Shown one piece after another: positions 44,553 through 56,173 of a stretch of DNA of 64,000 nt (its first letter is position 1; each line of letters begins with the position of its first letter). Below the pieces are notes generated by a model. The model was given only the letters and a program-made list of their open reading frames with translations. It made no database searches and was not told where the DNA came from. Made by a program: the position numbers and the translations under genes. The stretch comes from Rosa chinensis (lineage: Eukaryota; Streptophyta; Magnoliopsida; Rosales; Rosaceae): the NCBI RefSeq assembly GCF_002994745.2, contig NC_037090.1, positions 30,610,501 to 30,674,500 of the forward strand. The letters run 5' to 3'.

Positions 44553-47500
44553 GTTTTTTTATTTTCCAAGAGATATAATAGGCAATTGCCATATATTTTT
44601 GTAGTAGATGCCAATGGTTTAGTATTTCTTCAAAGTAGGCTCACCCAAAGTAAGTGTGATGTCTAGGAAGGTTCTGAGATTAGTGGTACTTAAGCGAGCC
44701 TTGCTCCACCGACATCTCTCTACTCACCTGGTCACATTTATTTTGGAATTACCGAAAGAAGTTAGATGACTACCATTGTTTTGCATCAACTAGCATTTTG
44801 GATTAGATTTTCTTTGGTCAAAGAGACAATGATATAACTCGAATGGCTTATGAATAAAATTTCGAGTTCTTTTCATTATGACTCCATTTTGATTTTGAGC
44901 ATATGACTTTTGTGACTACGATGGCTGGGCCATCAGTATTAATTCAAGGACATGGACTAGCCCAAGTTCCACTTGCCAAATGGCACCTTAATTACTATCC
45001 CAGAAACTCTCTACGCTCCAAGGGCCAATCGCACCTATGAATAGCCAACAGATTCCATGCGAAAAAGCATGTAGAGAACGGAAATGAGTTCCTTTGCAAT
45101 ACCTCTAATGATTGTGAACAAAGGCGCATCTTAGAGAAGTTTATGTGTCTCTCTAGTGGACTCTATGTCACTATTCGAGCTATTAAATCCAATAAAGTTA
45201 TGAGAGAAGATCTCTTGGATTTAGACACATATTGGCTTTTTCACGACAGGATAAGTCATCCTAGTCATGATATGATGATCCATCTACTAAAGACTTCACA
45301 TGAACATCCTTTCTCTCGAGCGACTTGAAGCATGAATCAAAAGTTGATTCCTACACTAAGTGTGACCGACGCTGCTGCCTAGGCACCGCCTCCGTCCACC
45401 ACCAGCCTAGGGCTGGCGCAGTCCCTATCCATAACGCCATGGATGGCGTCCATCATGGTGATGGCGCCCCAGGTGATGTTACAATCACCAACTTGCTTCA
45501 AAATAGCGTTTCAGACGCTCAGGCCTAACCAAAATTCTCATTGGTTACTTCTAAAGCCTCTCGCTCGTTTTACAAAGCCCGTTCCTTAGCAAAATTAGGA
45601 CTGAGACCGTCCTATGCAAAGGATATGAAAATACTCATTATGTTGTTACATAGAATCCGTGGGGATTCTGTGGACTAGTTCAACCAACTTGCAGACGCTT
45701 AAATATTTCATGATGTTGGTTGACACGCAAACACACTGGTCACGTGTTTTGCCATTGTCCACTTATAATGCTTCTTATGCTACACTCCTAGTACATATCA
45801 TATGACAACGGGCTCACTCCCCAGATCATCCTATTCAGTCAATTGGATTTGACTATGCTAGAGAGTTTACATCGAAAGACTTTCAATGGATATTGCAATG
45901 GGACTGATGTTGGACATCACATTCCCATGTACACACCCAAATGGTCTTGCGGAAATGACTACGATGGTAGTCCGGACATTGGTAATGAGCATCAATCTCC
46001 TTATATCCGCTTGGGGTGATGCAATATCGCATGCAACTATGCTAATTCGTCTACGACCCACCGCCACTCGATGTACCTCTGCGTTACAGCTAGTGATTGG
46101 GTACAAGTATCGTACTTACGCATATTTGAGTAAGCCATTTATGTGCCAATTGCGCCGCCACAGCACTCTATGATGGGTCTTTACAAACGAATGGGCAACT
46201 ACGTTAAATTTGAGACTCCAACAATCGTCCGCCACTTAATGCCCTTGCAAGGCGATCTCATTACTGCTAGATTTGCGGGTTGTCACTTTGATGAGATAGT
46301 ATTCCCGTCGTTAGGGGGAGATAAGAACACGAAAGTTCAGCAGGAACGACAGGAATTGTCGTGGCCTGTCCCCACTATGTCTCATCTCGATCCTTGTTAA
46401 AGTGACTAGATCACACAAATATGCTACAAACATGCCTGCAAGGAAGTAAGTCCCTACAAGAGGACGTAGCGCCACCCTACACGGAGGTAGGCATGGTGCC
46501 TACGCCATAGAGTGTGTCACTCTGGCGTTACAGGCCATGGCCCCAGCTAGGATGCGTGGGAGGCCCGTGGGTTCGAAGGATACTTTGGCACACTCCAATC
46601 CTTTGATCATCGACACTCAAAATCCGTCTCCTGAGTATCTTCCGGGTTATGGTTATCGTTGGGGGACGCCTCAACGTTAGAACCTATTCCTGAGAATATA
46701 GAGATCTATGAAAATTACACTAGTGTACATGAGATGTGGGATAGAAACTCCATCATAATTGATGATGTAGTTGCGCATTTCGTTGCGCATGAGTTTGTTG
46801 AGTCCGATGATATCGAACCATGCTCCGTTGATGAATGAATGCCAACGTAGAGAAATTTGGCCTAAATGGAAAGATGCGATCCAGGTTAAGATGGATTCTC
46901 TAATGAAGAGGAAGGTTTTCGAGCTAGTGATGCCAACACCTCCTAACATAAAACCTATTGACTAATGGGTCTTCGTTAGAAAGCGTGATGAGAAAAAGAT
47001 ATGGCAATCTGGCCTTATGGTGCAAGGCTTCTCACAAAACGCCCTGGAATCGACTACGATGAGACATATTCTCTCGTAATGGATGTCATTGCACTCCACT
47101 ACCCTGTCAGTTTGGTAGTTTCCGAATAACTTAACATGCAGCTTACAAATGTGGTCACTACGTATCTCTATAGGGATCTAGATACGGAATATACATGAAG
47201 GTTCATGGTGAGCTTCATTTACCCAAGTCAAGTGGCTCTACACCACGGAGCGCGTTTACAAAGAGGCTGAAACACTCGCTAAAATGACTACTTGATTGGG
47301 AATGGATATGCCCACGCGTTTCCATAAAAAGTTTCGGATTCTATCGCAGTTCATGTTGGACATGATCTTCATTGGAAGCCCTTAAAGAGTTAAGGGAAAC
47401 TGCTGAACACTTGAAATCCGATTTTGAGATGAAGGATTATGGGCGAACACGATTATGTCTCGGTTTGGAACTTGAGCATTGTGTTGATAGATGCTTAGGC

Positions 47501-48549
47501 ATTTTGACAAGGTCAAGCCTTCAAGCACCCCCATGATCGTCCGTAGTCTTGATCCTGAAAATGATCCTCTTTGTTCGAAGGATGACGAAGATGCGCTAGG
47601 GGCAGAAATGCCCTAGTTAAGTACAATAGGCGCATTATTGTACTTAGCTCAATGCACAAGACCAGACTTCTCATTTGCAGAGAATTTGTTAGCTAGGGTA
47701 TAGCTTTGCGCCCACTCGACGCCATTGGATTGGTGTAAAAGATATCTTTCGATACTAGAGATGTACGACTGATATGGGCTTGTTCTATCCCTACAAAAAT
47801 ATGATAGATCTGGACCCATCACACACCAGGAACGCCGCCAACACTGGTCTGCGTCCACTATCCCCATCCTAAAAACGACATGTGTTTTGGAAGGTTTTGC
47901 TGATATTGGGTATCTCTCTAACCCACACAAAGGTCATTCCCAAAATGGTTAAGTGTTCACCATGGGTAAAGATCGTGATATCTTGGAGGTCTACAGAAAT
48001 AGACCCTAGTCGCTATATCTTCGAACAATGCAGAGATTATTGCTCTTCACGAAGTGATTCCTGAATGTATATGGATTGGATCCATAGATATGCATGTTCG
48101 AACTATTGTGGTTTGAAGTCTACCGCATATGAGCCTACGAGCATATAGGATAATGCTACTTGTTTTGAAGCAAGGCTACATCAAAAGTGACCACACCAAG
48201 TATAATCAACAACAACAAACTCTCCTCAAGATCAAAATGAACTAGGTTCGATCTAAGGACAATATGGCAGACTTGCTCACTAAGTCATTACCTAAATTCT
48301 ACTTTCGAGAAACATGTTGGTAGCATCGTTTGCGGAAGTTATTCGAACTCCAATGACCGTAGTCGTCAGGGGGAGATGCAGACATCAGGGGGAGGTGTCT
48401 ACATGTATGGTCTCGAAACGTGAAGGGTGTGTTATGCTCTTTTTCCCCTTCGACCGAGGTTATTTTTGTCCCACTGGGTTTTTGTTACTCGGCAAGGTTT
48501 TTAATGAGGCAACAAGAGAAGCACCTCGTTTGGGCAACACAAGGGGGAG
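44553..48549 (+). pseudogene. Degenerate pol of the copia element
   Basis: Pieces in order are: a pre-integrase (GAG_pre-integrs) zinc region in the 45143-45328 frame ('FHDRISHPSHDMMIHLLKTS'), the integrase core about 45680-46320 (for example 'SIGFDYAREFTSKDFQWILQ' near 45840), the RT start about 46840-47110 ('GIDYDETYSLVMDVIALH'), and RNase H about 47590-48300 ('GALLYLAQCTRP' around 47630). Dozens of stops and several frameshifts interrupt it. No YxDD catalytic site is readable. Confidence 0.85.
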
Positions 48550-48752
48550 TGTTCAAGTAAAACCCTAATTTGTGTTTGGCCTAAACTCTAGGTTACTTGA
48601 CCTAGTGGTAATAGGGTTTAATTAGAAGAATCTAGAGATTATCTTTCCTTGTATGATTCAGACTCTATGCCTTGTAATCTTCTATATAAAGAGGCCCATA
48701 TTATCAATGAGAATACACAGTAATTTACTCTCAATTCTGTTTCCCTAAAACA
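48550..48752 (+). repeat. 3' LTR of the copia element
   Basis: 203 bp, the partner of 42137-42337. Confidence 0.92.
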
Positions 48753-49872
48753 ATAAGACAATATTTTTTTTTTACAAGAATCTGAATTATTCCTAAAATT
48801 AGGAAAAGTTACCAAATATTAATGTAGCTAGTGACCACTTTTAATGCTAGATCGGTTAGTTACTTGCTTTAGAACTTGAACGCTCTGAAAATCAGGGGAT
48901 GCCTACATCAGACCAGTGAAGTGGAGTCTATTTTGGTTTACAAGTCATCAAGTTTCAAGTGCCATGCAGATCCATACGAATTAGATAGAGGACCATTACT
49001 ACTTGTGCGTCATTGTTGCTTAATTCACTGAAACTATATGTTGTCTAGCAATTACTATATTCAATGCATTCAAATCTTACTTAATATGTATATAACTGAC
49101 TCCTATTTAAAATTGGCTTTTTCTTTTTCATTTCTTACCATTTGTTAGCAATGCCATTCAATTCAAACCAGCACATATTAGCTAGATTCGTATCATTTTT
49201 GTTTTAATTGGTACATCTGAACTTAACTATAAGAGCAGTCAATAATTGTTAAGATATATGTACATTTTTATATATAAGATAAGATTACCTAAAGCAAGTT
49301 TCAAGTTTAAATTCTCATCTCTCAATAAAAAAAAAAATCAATGATAGCATTTATAGTATAAATGTGAGGATGAGTACTCTATTGATCGATCATTTAAAAA
49401 AAAAAATCTTGTAAAAGTTGACCTCGTTGTAAAAATTCTTTAACTTATATATAGGAGTCATGTAAAAACACAGGTAACCCGGAGTACGTGTGTTACCACG
49501 CCGGTCTCACCCATGGGATAATTGAGTGAACTCATTCGCTTTCGCTTTGGTCTTGTTCTTCTAATCTAAAACTAACTTAAAACCATGAGAATTCTAATAA
49601 ACTCTTGTAATCTTTTGTGCTTAATTTTCAATGCAGTAGAATACGTCACATTCACACACGCGCTACATCGCACTTAGAGTCGCATGTAGGGGCGGATAAT
49701 TTTTCCAGCATAAGTATATAAACCAGTTTTTGGAATGAGTTGTTCGAAAAGACCGGCATGGATGTGAATATAAAGGCCAATTACATATGTGAAAAAAAAA
49801 CACTTGCACCTGTTGCACAAAGAACAGACACAAATCGCTTTTGGAAATGTCAGGGGAATTAAATGGTACAAG

Positions 49873-50381
49873 TCACATTGGAGAGCAGTTATTTGTCCTT
49901 AGTAGCTCGACTTGGTTATCTGTGGATCCTTTCACTTGCTCAACCTTGACTAAATCGGCAGAGCCAAGCTTCTTCTTCAAAGCCCTAGTAAAGCAAACCG
50001 AGTCAATTCCATCCCCAATCACCTCCACATGATCTCTGTGTTCACCTTGTATTGACATTGGTGTACACCTGTTTAATTAGTATAATTAATAATTAAATAA
50101 CAGTTCGATCGATTTCAATGCAACTACAGGAAGCACGAAATTCATGGATGCATACCAGGTGTGGTTGCTGCAATCTTCATAGCCTCGATTCTGCATCTGT
50201 CGCAATGAACGCGCAACCTCACAAGTATCTTTTGCTGCACAATGGTAGAAATTACAACAATCACAATCCAATTTCCAATTTGGAAAACCCGTTTTAAATT
50301 TGTATTAATGAACAGTAACCTTCACAAAATGGAGTTGAGATAACAAGTATATATTTGAAACTTGAAAGGGCTTACCATCAT
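49873..50381 (-). pseudogene. HIPP-like heavy-metal-associated protein, left copy (frameshifted)
   Basis: Exons 50381-50376 (ATGATG only), 50234-50156 and 50068-49873, with GT-AG introns. Exon 2 encodes the first half of an HMA domain, with the metal-binding CxxC as 'VHCDRCR'. At the start of exon 3 this copy lacks one base relative to the copy at 56174-56650, so the frame is lost and translation would stop after about 44 residues. Downstream, the original frame is still open (49873-50058, 'DHVEVIGDGIDSVCFTRALK') and ends in CSPM, a CaaX isoprenylation box typical of HIPPs. The leader is split by the TRIM dimer. Read as a pseudogene that still shows the ancestral C-terminus. Confidence 0.75.
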
Positions 50382-50485
50382 CTTCGAGATAGAGTACTGT
50401 GAAATGGATACCAGCTAGCTTTTTGAGTTGGGATGGAGAACTCTATGAATCTATTGCAAAATATGAAGTAGGTTAACGTTAACAT

Positions 50486-51155
50486 TGATAAAGTAATCTG
50501 GGGTTCACATCCAAAACCAATTGGCAATGGATGGAGTGGCCCAAACCCTTATAAATCCATAGGCAAGGTCCCATTTTTCTCATGTGGGATGTATATATTC
50601 TCAACACGCCCCCGCACGTGTGGCGAATTTTCAAGCCATACACGTGGACAACTTTTGGGTGACGTGGAGCCCGTGTGGCCGTTAGGCATGCACACGTGGG
50701 TAACCCGCTCTGATACCATGATAAAGTAATTTGGGGTTCACATCCAAAACCAATTGGCAATGGATAGAGTGGCCCAAACCCTTATAAACCCATAGGCAAG
50801 GTCCCATTTTTCCCATGTGGGATGTATATATTCTCTAAACCTTGCCTATGGATTTATAAGGGTTTGGGCCACTCCATCCATTGCCAATTGGTTTTGGATG
50901 TGAACCCCAGATTACTTTATCATGGTATCAAAGCCAGGTTACCCAAGTGTGCATGCCTAACGGCCACACGGGCTCCACGCCACCCAAAGTTGTCCACGTG
51001 TATGGCTTGAAAATTCGCCACACGTGCGGGGGCGTGTAAAGAATATATACATCCCACATGGGAAAAATGGGACCTTGCCTATGGGTTTATAAGGGTTTGG
51101 GCCACTCTATCCATTGCCAATTGGTTTTGGATGTGAACCCCAAATTACTTTATCA
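50486..51155. mobile_element. Palindromic dimer of a TRIM retroelement
   Basis: 670 bp flanked by a perfect TSD AACAT (50481-50485 and 51156-51160). The left arm (minus) has LTR 50486-50606, internal 50607-50718 with primer-binding site TGGTATCAGAGC and a GCGGGGGCG polypurine tract, and LTR 50719-50836. The right arm (plus) has a truncated LTR 50838-50922, a primer-binding site at 50923, and a full LTR 51035-51155. Both outer LTRs are 121 bp. No coding capacity. The right duplicate near 56780 has the unoccupied site. Confidence 0.9.
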
Positions 51156-51327
51156 AACATCGCCCCCAGTACTTATACAGGGTTGGAAAACTTCCTCTAC
51201 AAGTAGTTTCCTGGTAAAATTATTATTTTTGTCATTTTCTGAGTTTGAAAAGTCAGAAGACTCAGAGCAAAAACCGCGGTTTCGTAGACTCAGGTCAATG
51301 TTTGAAAATACAGAATGTTCTCTCTAG

Positions 51328-52308
51328 AGGGCTGCGTTTGGGGGGGGAGGCTTTTCTGCTCCCCGCTTATAAGCAGAAGACCCAGAAGTGTTTGGTAACT
51401 GAACTTCTGATCAGCATTTTCAAGAAGCTTCTGAGAATATAGAGATCTATGAAAATTACACTAGTGTACATGAGATGTGGGATAGAAACTCCATCATAAT
51501 TGATGATGTAGTTGCGCATTTCGTTGCGCATGAGTTTGTTGAGTCCGATGATATCGAACCATGCTCCGTTGATGAATGAATGCCAACGTAGAGAAATTTG
51601 GCCTAAATGGAAAGATGCGATCCAGGTTAAGATGGATTCTCTAATGAAGAGGAAGGTTTTCGAGCTAGTGATGCCAACACCTCCTAACATAAAAGTCAGA
51701 AGACTTCCAATTGGTTACTCTATCCATTGCCAATTGGTTTTGGATGTGAACCCCAAATTACTTTATCAAACATCGCCCCCAGTACTTATACAGGGTTGGA
51801 AAACTTCCTCTACAAGTAGTTTCCTGGTAAAATTATTATTTTTGTCATTTTCTGAGTTTGAAAAGTCAGAAGACTCAGAGCAAAAACCGCGGTTTCGTAG
51901 ACTCAGGTCAATGTTTGAAAATACAGAATGTTCTCTCTAGAGGGCTGCGTTTGGGGGGGAGGCTTTTCTGCTCCCCGCTTATAAGCAGAAGACCCAGAAG
52001 TGTTTGGTAACTGAACTTCTGATCAGCATTTTCAAGAAGCTTCTGAGAATATAGAGATCTATGAAAATTACACTAGTGTACATGAGATGTGGGATAGAAA
52101 CTCCATCATAATTGATGATGTAGTTGGCGAATTTTCAAGCCATACACGTGGACAACTTTTGGGTGACGTGGAGCCCGTGTGGCCGTTAGGCATGCACACG
52201 TGGGTAACCCGCTCTGAAGCAGCGTCAACCGAGCTTTTAGAAGCCAGAAGCCCGAAGATCACTATGGCGCTGGTTACTGTAGATTAATGAAATTTCTATA
52301 ATACCGGT
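51328..52308. mobile_element. hAT-like MITE split by a patchwork insertion
   Basis: 51330-51430 (GAGGGCTGCGTTTGGGG, TTATAAGCAGAAG, AAGTGTTTGGTAACTGAAC) and 52218-52290 (GAGCTTTTAGAAGCCAGAAG, ACTATGGCGCTGGTTACTG) look like the two halves of one MITE rich in AGAAGC motifs. The intervening 787 bp is not MITE sequence. Exact termini and TSD were not resolved. Confidence 0.5.
51431..52217. other. Patchwork of locally copied segments
   Basis: In order: 51431-51694 equals 46690-46953 (copia pol; I saw no difference over 264 bp); 51695-51716 is a 22-bp filler made of short matches to 51251 and 51117; 51717-52126 repeats 51104-51514 with one G lost in a homopolymer; 52127-52217 repeats 50623-50713 (TRIM interior). 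Junctions show only a few bases of shared sequence. Confidence 0.9.
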
Positions 52309-52487
52309 GAACTTGAACGCTCTGAAAATCAGGGGATGCCTACATCAGACCAGTGAAGTGGAGTCTATTTTGGTTTACAAGTCATCAAGTTTCAAGTGCC
52401 ATGCAGATCCATACGAATTAGATAGGGGACCATTACCACTTGTGCGTCATTGTTGCTTAATTCACTGAAACTATATGTTGTCTAGCA

Positions 52488-55131
52488 TGTAACATCCCGT
52501 ATCTTCACTTACCCGTTTACTAGTCATTTGGACGGTAAACGATGACTACTTTCACTTTTTACCCTAATTCGGTATTTTAGTGGCCCTAAAAGTTGACTTT
52601 TTGATCGGGCCAAAATTTGAGAAAACTTCCTTCATGAAAGTTGTAGAGGACGTTAAATCGAGCGCGTGCATATGTGGTGCGCTAAAATCGGAGTCCGTAT
52701 GCGAAAGTTATAAGCGAAAGATTAAAGTTACTGTTTATGGTTACTGTTTACGGTAACTTTCTATAAATAGCTGAGTTACTGTGGTAGATTTCCATTTTCG
52801 GAAATCTACCGAATTTTCTCTCTCCTCTTCCCCGATTTTCCTTCCGCTTCTGCCGTTTTCTTCCACCGGCGAATTCTTCCGTTTCCGGCCACCCCATGAC
52901 GGAATCCGGGCATTGGCAAGCTCGCCTCCTCCTTCTTGTCATGCCTGGGGTGGTATTTTGCGGTGGCTCGGCCGGAGGAGCTCGGATTTGAGCCAAGAAG
53001 TCCACTGTAGCCAAACGGAAGTTTCGTCGATTTCCGGCGATTCCGGCCGTTTCCGGCCACCAAACCATTGTCGAAGGCGTGGTTTTTGCCAAGGATTGTT
53101 TTGCCCCTAGCCTTGAGCCACGATTTGCAGTGTAGAAGGAGAATCAAGGAGAACCCGATTCTGGGGTTCTTGGGTTTTCTGGGCTTGTGTTCAACGGCTA
53201 AATTGGAGCTCTTCGAGGTAAAATTGGGATGTGTTGTAGTTGAGAAAAATGATCAGTGTGTTGAGTAGGTGCTGTTGTCAAAATTTGGTGACCATTGGAG
53301 GTGGTGGCCACCGGCGCATGAGCCCCACACGCCCCCACTGTGGGTGGCGCGTGGAGGCGTGTAGGGCAGTGCTTTGATTCCGGTTTTTAGCCCATTAAAT
53401 CCTTTAAATTGTGTGGAGCTTGTATGTGAGGTTTGGTAATTTTTGGAGAAGCTTGGAATTAATTATGATTTTTTTAAGTTTAGGGTTTCGATTATCGAAT
53501 TACGAGAATCCGACCGTCGGATATCTCCCGGTTCTGCCTTGGAACCTTTAAATTAACGAATTAGTATTAGTGGTATAATTTGGGCTGAATCCGAGGAGAA
53601 TGGGAGATATAATTTATGAGGAATTAAGTTTAGGAATCATATTAAATTGTTGAAGAATTATTCACGGAATATAATTGTGTACAGGACGACGTACTGAGCT
53701 ATTGCTCGATGACGGAACTCGAATGCGTGACCGTCGGAATAGTACTGTGAGTGGACTTTTGTTTTTAAATAAATGATGCATGCATTTATTTCTTGATTAT
53801 GCTCTATTTATTTATCAATTTACTTTTTCGAGCATATGGTTATTTTCGAAAATGGATTTATATGATTATTTGAAGGTTTTATGGCGTGCGGGGTCACGTC
53901 ATCGGAATGCTTATTTCCCTCCTATTTATTTTATTAATGAGATTTTTTTAGAAAGATTTTCGAAATGGGAATTCGATGAAGTTAATGCTTATTTATTTAT
54001 CGACTTCGGTTTTGGTATTGGGAATGCCTTGTTGATGATTTTGGAAATTGATTTTGTTCCGGTTTACGAGTAATATTATTTCTTCCTATTTATTTTGAAC
54101 TTGAGATTATCTTGGCGTGTGGGACACGTCGTTGGAAATTCATTTACGAGAGTTGGGGAAGTTTTATGGATTTATGAGGTTTTCAGATTTTCTTTTGCCA
54201 TACTTTGGGTGACTTATCATTGCTAGCTTTGATCTTCCGCCTTTGTGGCGAGGTGATGGGATCACCGAAGCCCTCCGCCTTTGTGGCGCTGGTTACTGTC
54301 TCTGTGACAGTAATTCTGAAGCCCAGTATCCTATCGCTACACATAGTGGCGTAAGGGTATATTACGGGAGTAATGGGAGTACTTTAGCCTGGGAGGCTAT
54401 CACCCGAGCCTGGGAGGCTCACTCGTATGGCTATCGCCTTCCCCTTCTCACTTTACTACTTAAGCTAGCGGGGCTAGCTCGATTTTCGTTTAACCAACGG
54501 GGCTGGTCTTATTTTTTTCCTTGAGATCAGAGTTCCAACTCTTTCTTTTAAATCGTATGTGACTAGCGGGGCTAGTCGGATTTCATGAGTGGAACTCCTA
54601 TTGTTTTATTTTCGTTAATCCTTGCATGCATCGGGAATTTTTTAAAGAAATAAATGTGGGAAAGTATAAAATCATTTTTGTTAAAAATTGTTTATTTTTG
54701 TCCACTCACGCTAACGTTTTTTATGTACTTTCCCCTGGGCCCTTCGGTTTCAAATGCCCAGTTTGCAGGCAAATTGGTTGAGGTCGGGCGTACACAGAGT
54801 TGAGGCATAGTCAACAGCATGGCTTTCGCATTTGTCTTTGAATTAGGTTTCCTCTTATACCTTTCTGTTAGAATTGCTCTGATTACCTATGGGATTTATG
54901 CTATCCGAGTTGAGATGTGTGTTTTGTGAATTGGAGACTGATGTTGATTTGGGGAGCAGGGTGGCTCCAGGAGCATAAGGATGAATTGATTGAGAAGTGT
55001 AAATATTTTCTACAGGTTTGGGTAGCCCATTTTAGGGGAAGTTCCGCCAAATTTTTTGTAGAATTTCTTCTAAGGTGGGCCCCGCAGGGTCACTTCGGAT
55101 TTCAAGGTGAAATCCGGGGCGGGTCCTGTCA
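52488..55131 (+). mobile_element. Solo LTR of a Ty3/gypsy-type element
   Basis: 2644 bp from TGTAACATCCCG to GGGTCCTGTCA, flanked by a perfect TSD TAGCA (52483-52487 and 55132-55136). The paralogous segment at 49042-49056 shows the unoccupied site, which proves the boundaries. It contains a TATAAATA box at 52762-52769 preceded by a conserved block (52622-52714) and a CT-rich leader. There is no primer-binding site or internal domain, so it is solo. The short open frames inside (for example 53780-54073, 54243-54524) are not recognised proteins. Confidence 0.93.
54237..54577. repeat. Cluster of short direct repeats and palindromes inside the solo LTR
   Basis: CCGCCTTTGTGGCG occurs at 54237 and 54275, AGCCTGGGAGGCT at 54386 and 54407, GCTAGCGGGGCTAGC at 54464, and a related GACTAGCGGGGCTAGTC at 54561. 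Each unit is itself a small hairpin. Confidence 0.8.
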
Positions 55132-55362
55132 TAGCAATTACTGTATTCATTGCATTCAAATCTTACTTAATATGTACAACTGACTCCTATTTAAAATTGG
55201 CTTTTTCTCTTTCATTTCTTACCATTTGTTATCAATGCCATTCAATTCAGACCAGCACATATTAGCTATATTAGTATCATTTTTGTTTTAATTGGTAATT
55301 TTTGTTTTAATTGGTACATCTGAATTTAACTATAAGAGCATTCAATAATTGTTAAGATATAT

Positions 55363-55507
55363 TCTCAATTATTGGAGTTAAATCCCAATATATTCTTGGT
55401 GGCCAGGGGGAGGAAGCGTTCTGACAAGATCTCCCGAGCACGGATTAGTCTGTGGGCCTAGGAAGCTTTTGAGGACATCGTGTGATTGACAAATCAAAAA
55501 AAAAAAA
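55363..55507 (+). mobile_element. SINE-like insertion
   Basis: About 145 bp ending in a run of A, flanked by a 15-bp TSD (ATTGTTAAGATATAT at 55348-55362 and the same with one change at 55508-55522). The paralogous copy near 49245 lacks it. The body contains CCCGAGCACGGATTAGTCTG, reminiscent of plant SINE bodies. Pol III A and B boxes are only weakly visible, so the family is unassigned. Confidence 0.8.
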
Positions 55508-56173
55508 ATTATTAAGATATATGCACATTTTTATATTTAAGATAAGATTAGCTAAAGCAAGTTTCGAGTTTAAATTCTCATCTCTCCATAAAAATAAATA
55601 AATCAATGATAGCATTTATAGTATAAATGTGAGGATGAGTACTCTATCGATCGATCATTTAAAAAAAAAAATTCCTGTAAAAGTTGACCTCGTTGTAAAA
55701 ATTCTTTATACATAGGAGTCATGTAAAAAGACAGATAACCCGGAGTACGTGTGTTACCACACCGGTCTCACCCATGGGATAATTGAGTGAACTCATTCGC
55801 TTTCACTTTGGTCTTGTTCTTCTAATCTAAAACTAACCTAAAACCATGAGAATTCTAATATACTCTTGTAATCTTTTGTGCATAATTATAATTTTTCAAT
55901 GCAGTAGAATACGTCACATTCACACACGCGCTACATCGCACTTAGAGTCGCATGTAGGGGCGGATAATTTTTCCAGCATAAGTATATAAACCAGTTTTTG
56001 GAATGAGTTGTTCGGAAAGACCGGCATGTGAATATAAAGGCCAATTACATATGTGAAAAAGACACTTGCACCTGTTGCACAAAAAACAGACACAAATCGC
56101 TTTTGGAAATGTCAGGGGAATTAAATGGTACAAGTCACATAGGAGAGCAGTTATTTGTCCATAGTAGCTCGAC

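Larger units (their letters stand above)
42137..48752 (+). mobile_element. Ty1/copia retrotransposon with intact gag and degenerate pol
   Basis: 6.6 kb with LTRs at 42137-42337 and 48550-48752 and a perfect TSD ATAAG (42132-42136 and 48753-48757). A polypurine tract, CACAAGGGGGAG, abuts the 3' LTR. Order is leader, gag, pre-integrase, integrase, RT, RNase H, as in copia. The LTRs differ at about a dozen positions plus small indels, so the copy is not young. Pol is full of stops and frameshifts, whereas gag is open. A 264-bp part of pol (46690-46953) has been copied to 51431-51694. Confidence 0.93.
48872..51327. repeat. Segmental duplication, left copy
   Basis: 48872-50485 and 51156-51327 match 52309-52487 plus 55132-56960 in the same orientation. 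The left copy carries a TRIM dimer (50486-51155); the right copy carries a solo LTR and a SINE-like element. Both hold the same small HMA gene on the minus strand. Confidence 0.88.

Noticed and set aside
50479..51327. Open frames across the TRIM and its flanks that repeat the same peptide on both strands
   Set aside because: The repetition comes from the palindromic TRIM; the non-coding element explains it fully.
54243..54524. 93-residue frame inside the solo LTR
   Set aside because: It follows short repeats of the LTR and has no recognisable domain.
52488..55131. Interpreting the 2.6-kb insertion as a gene-bearing element
   Set aside because: It begins TG, ends CA, has a 5-bp TSD and no internal domain, so a solo LTR suffices.
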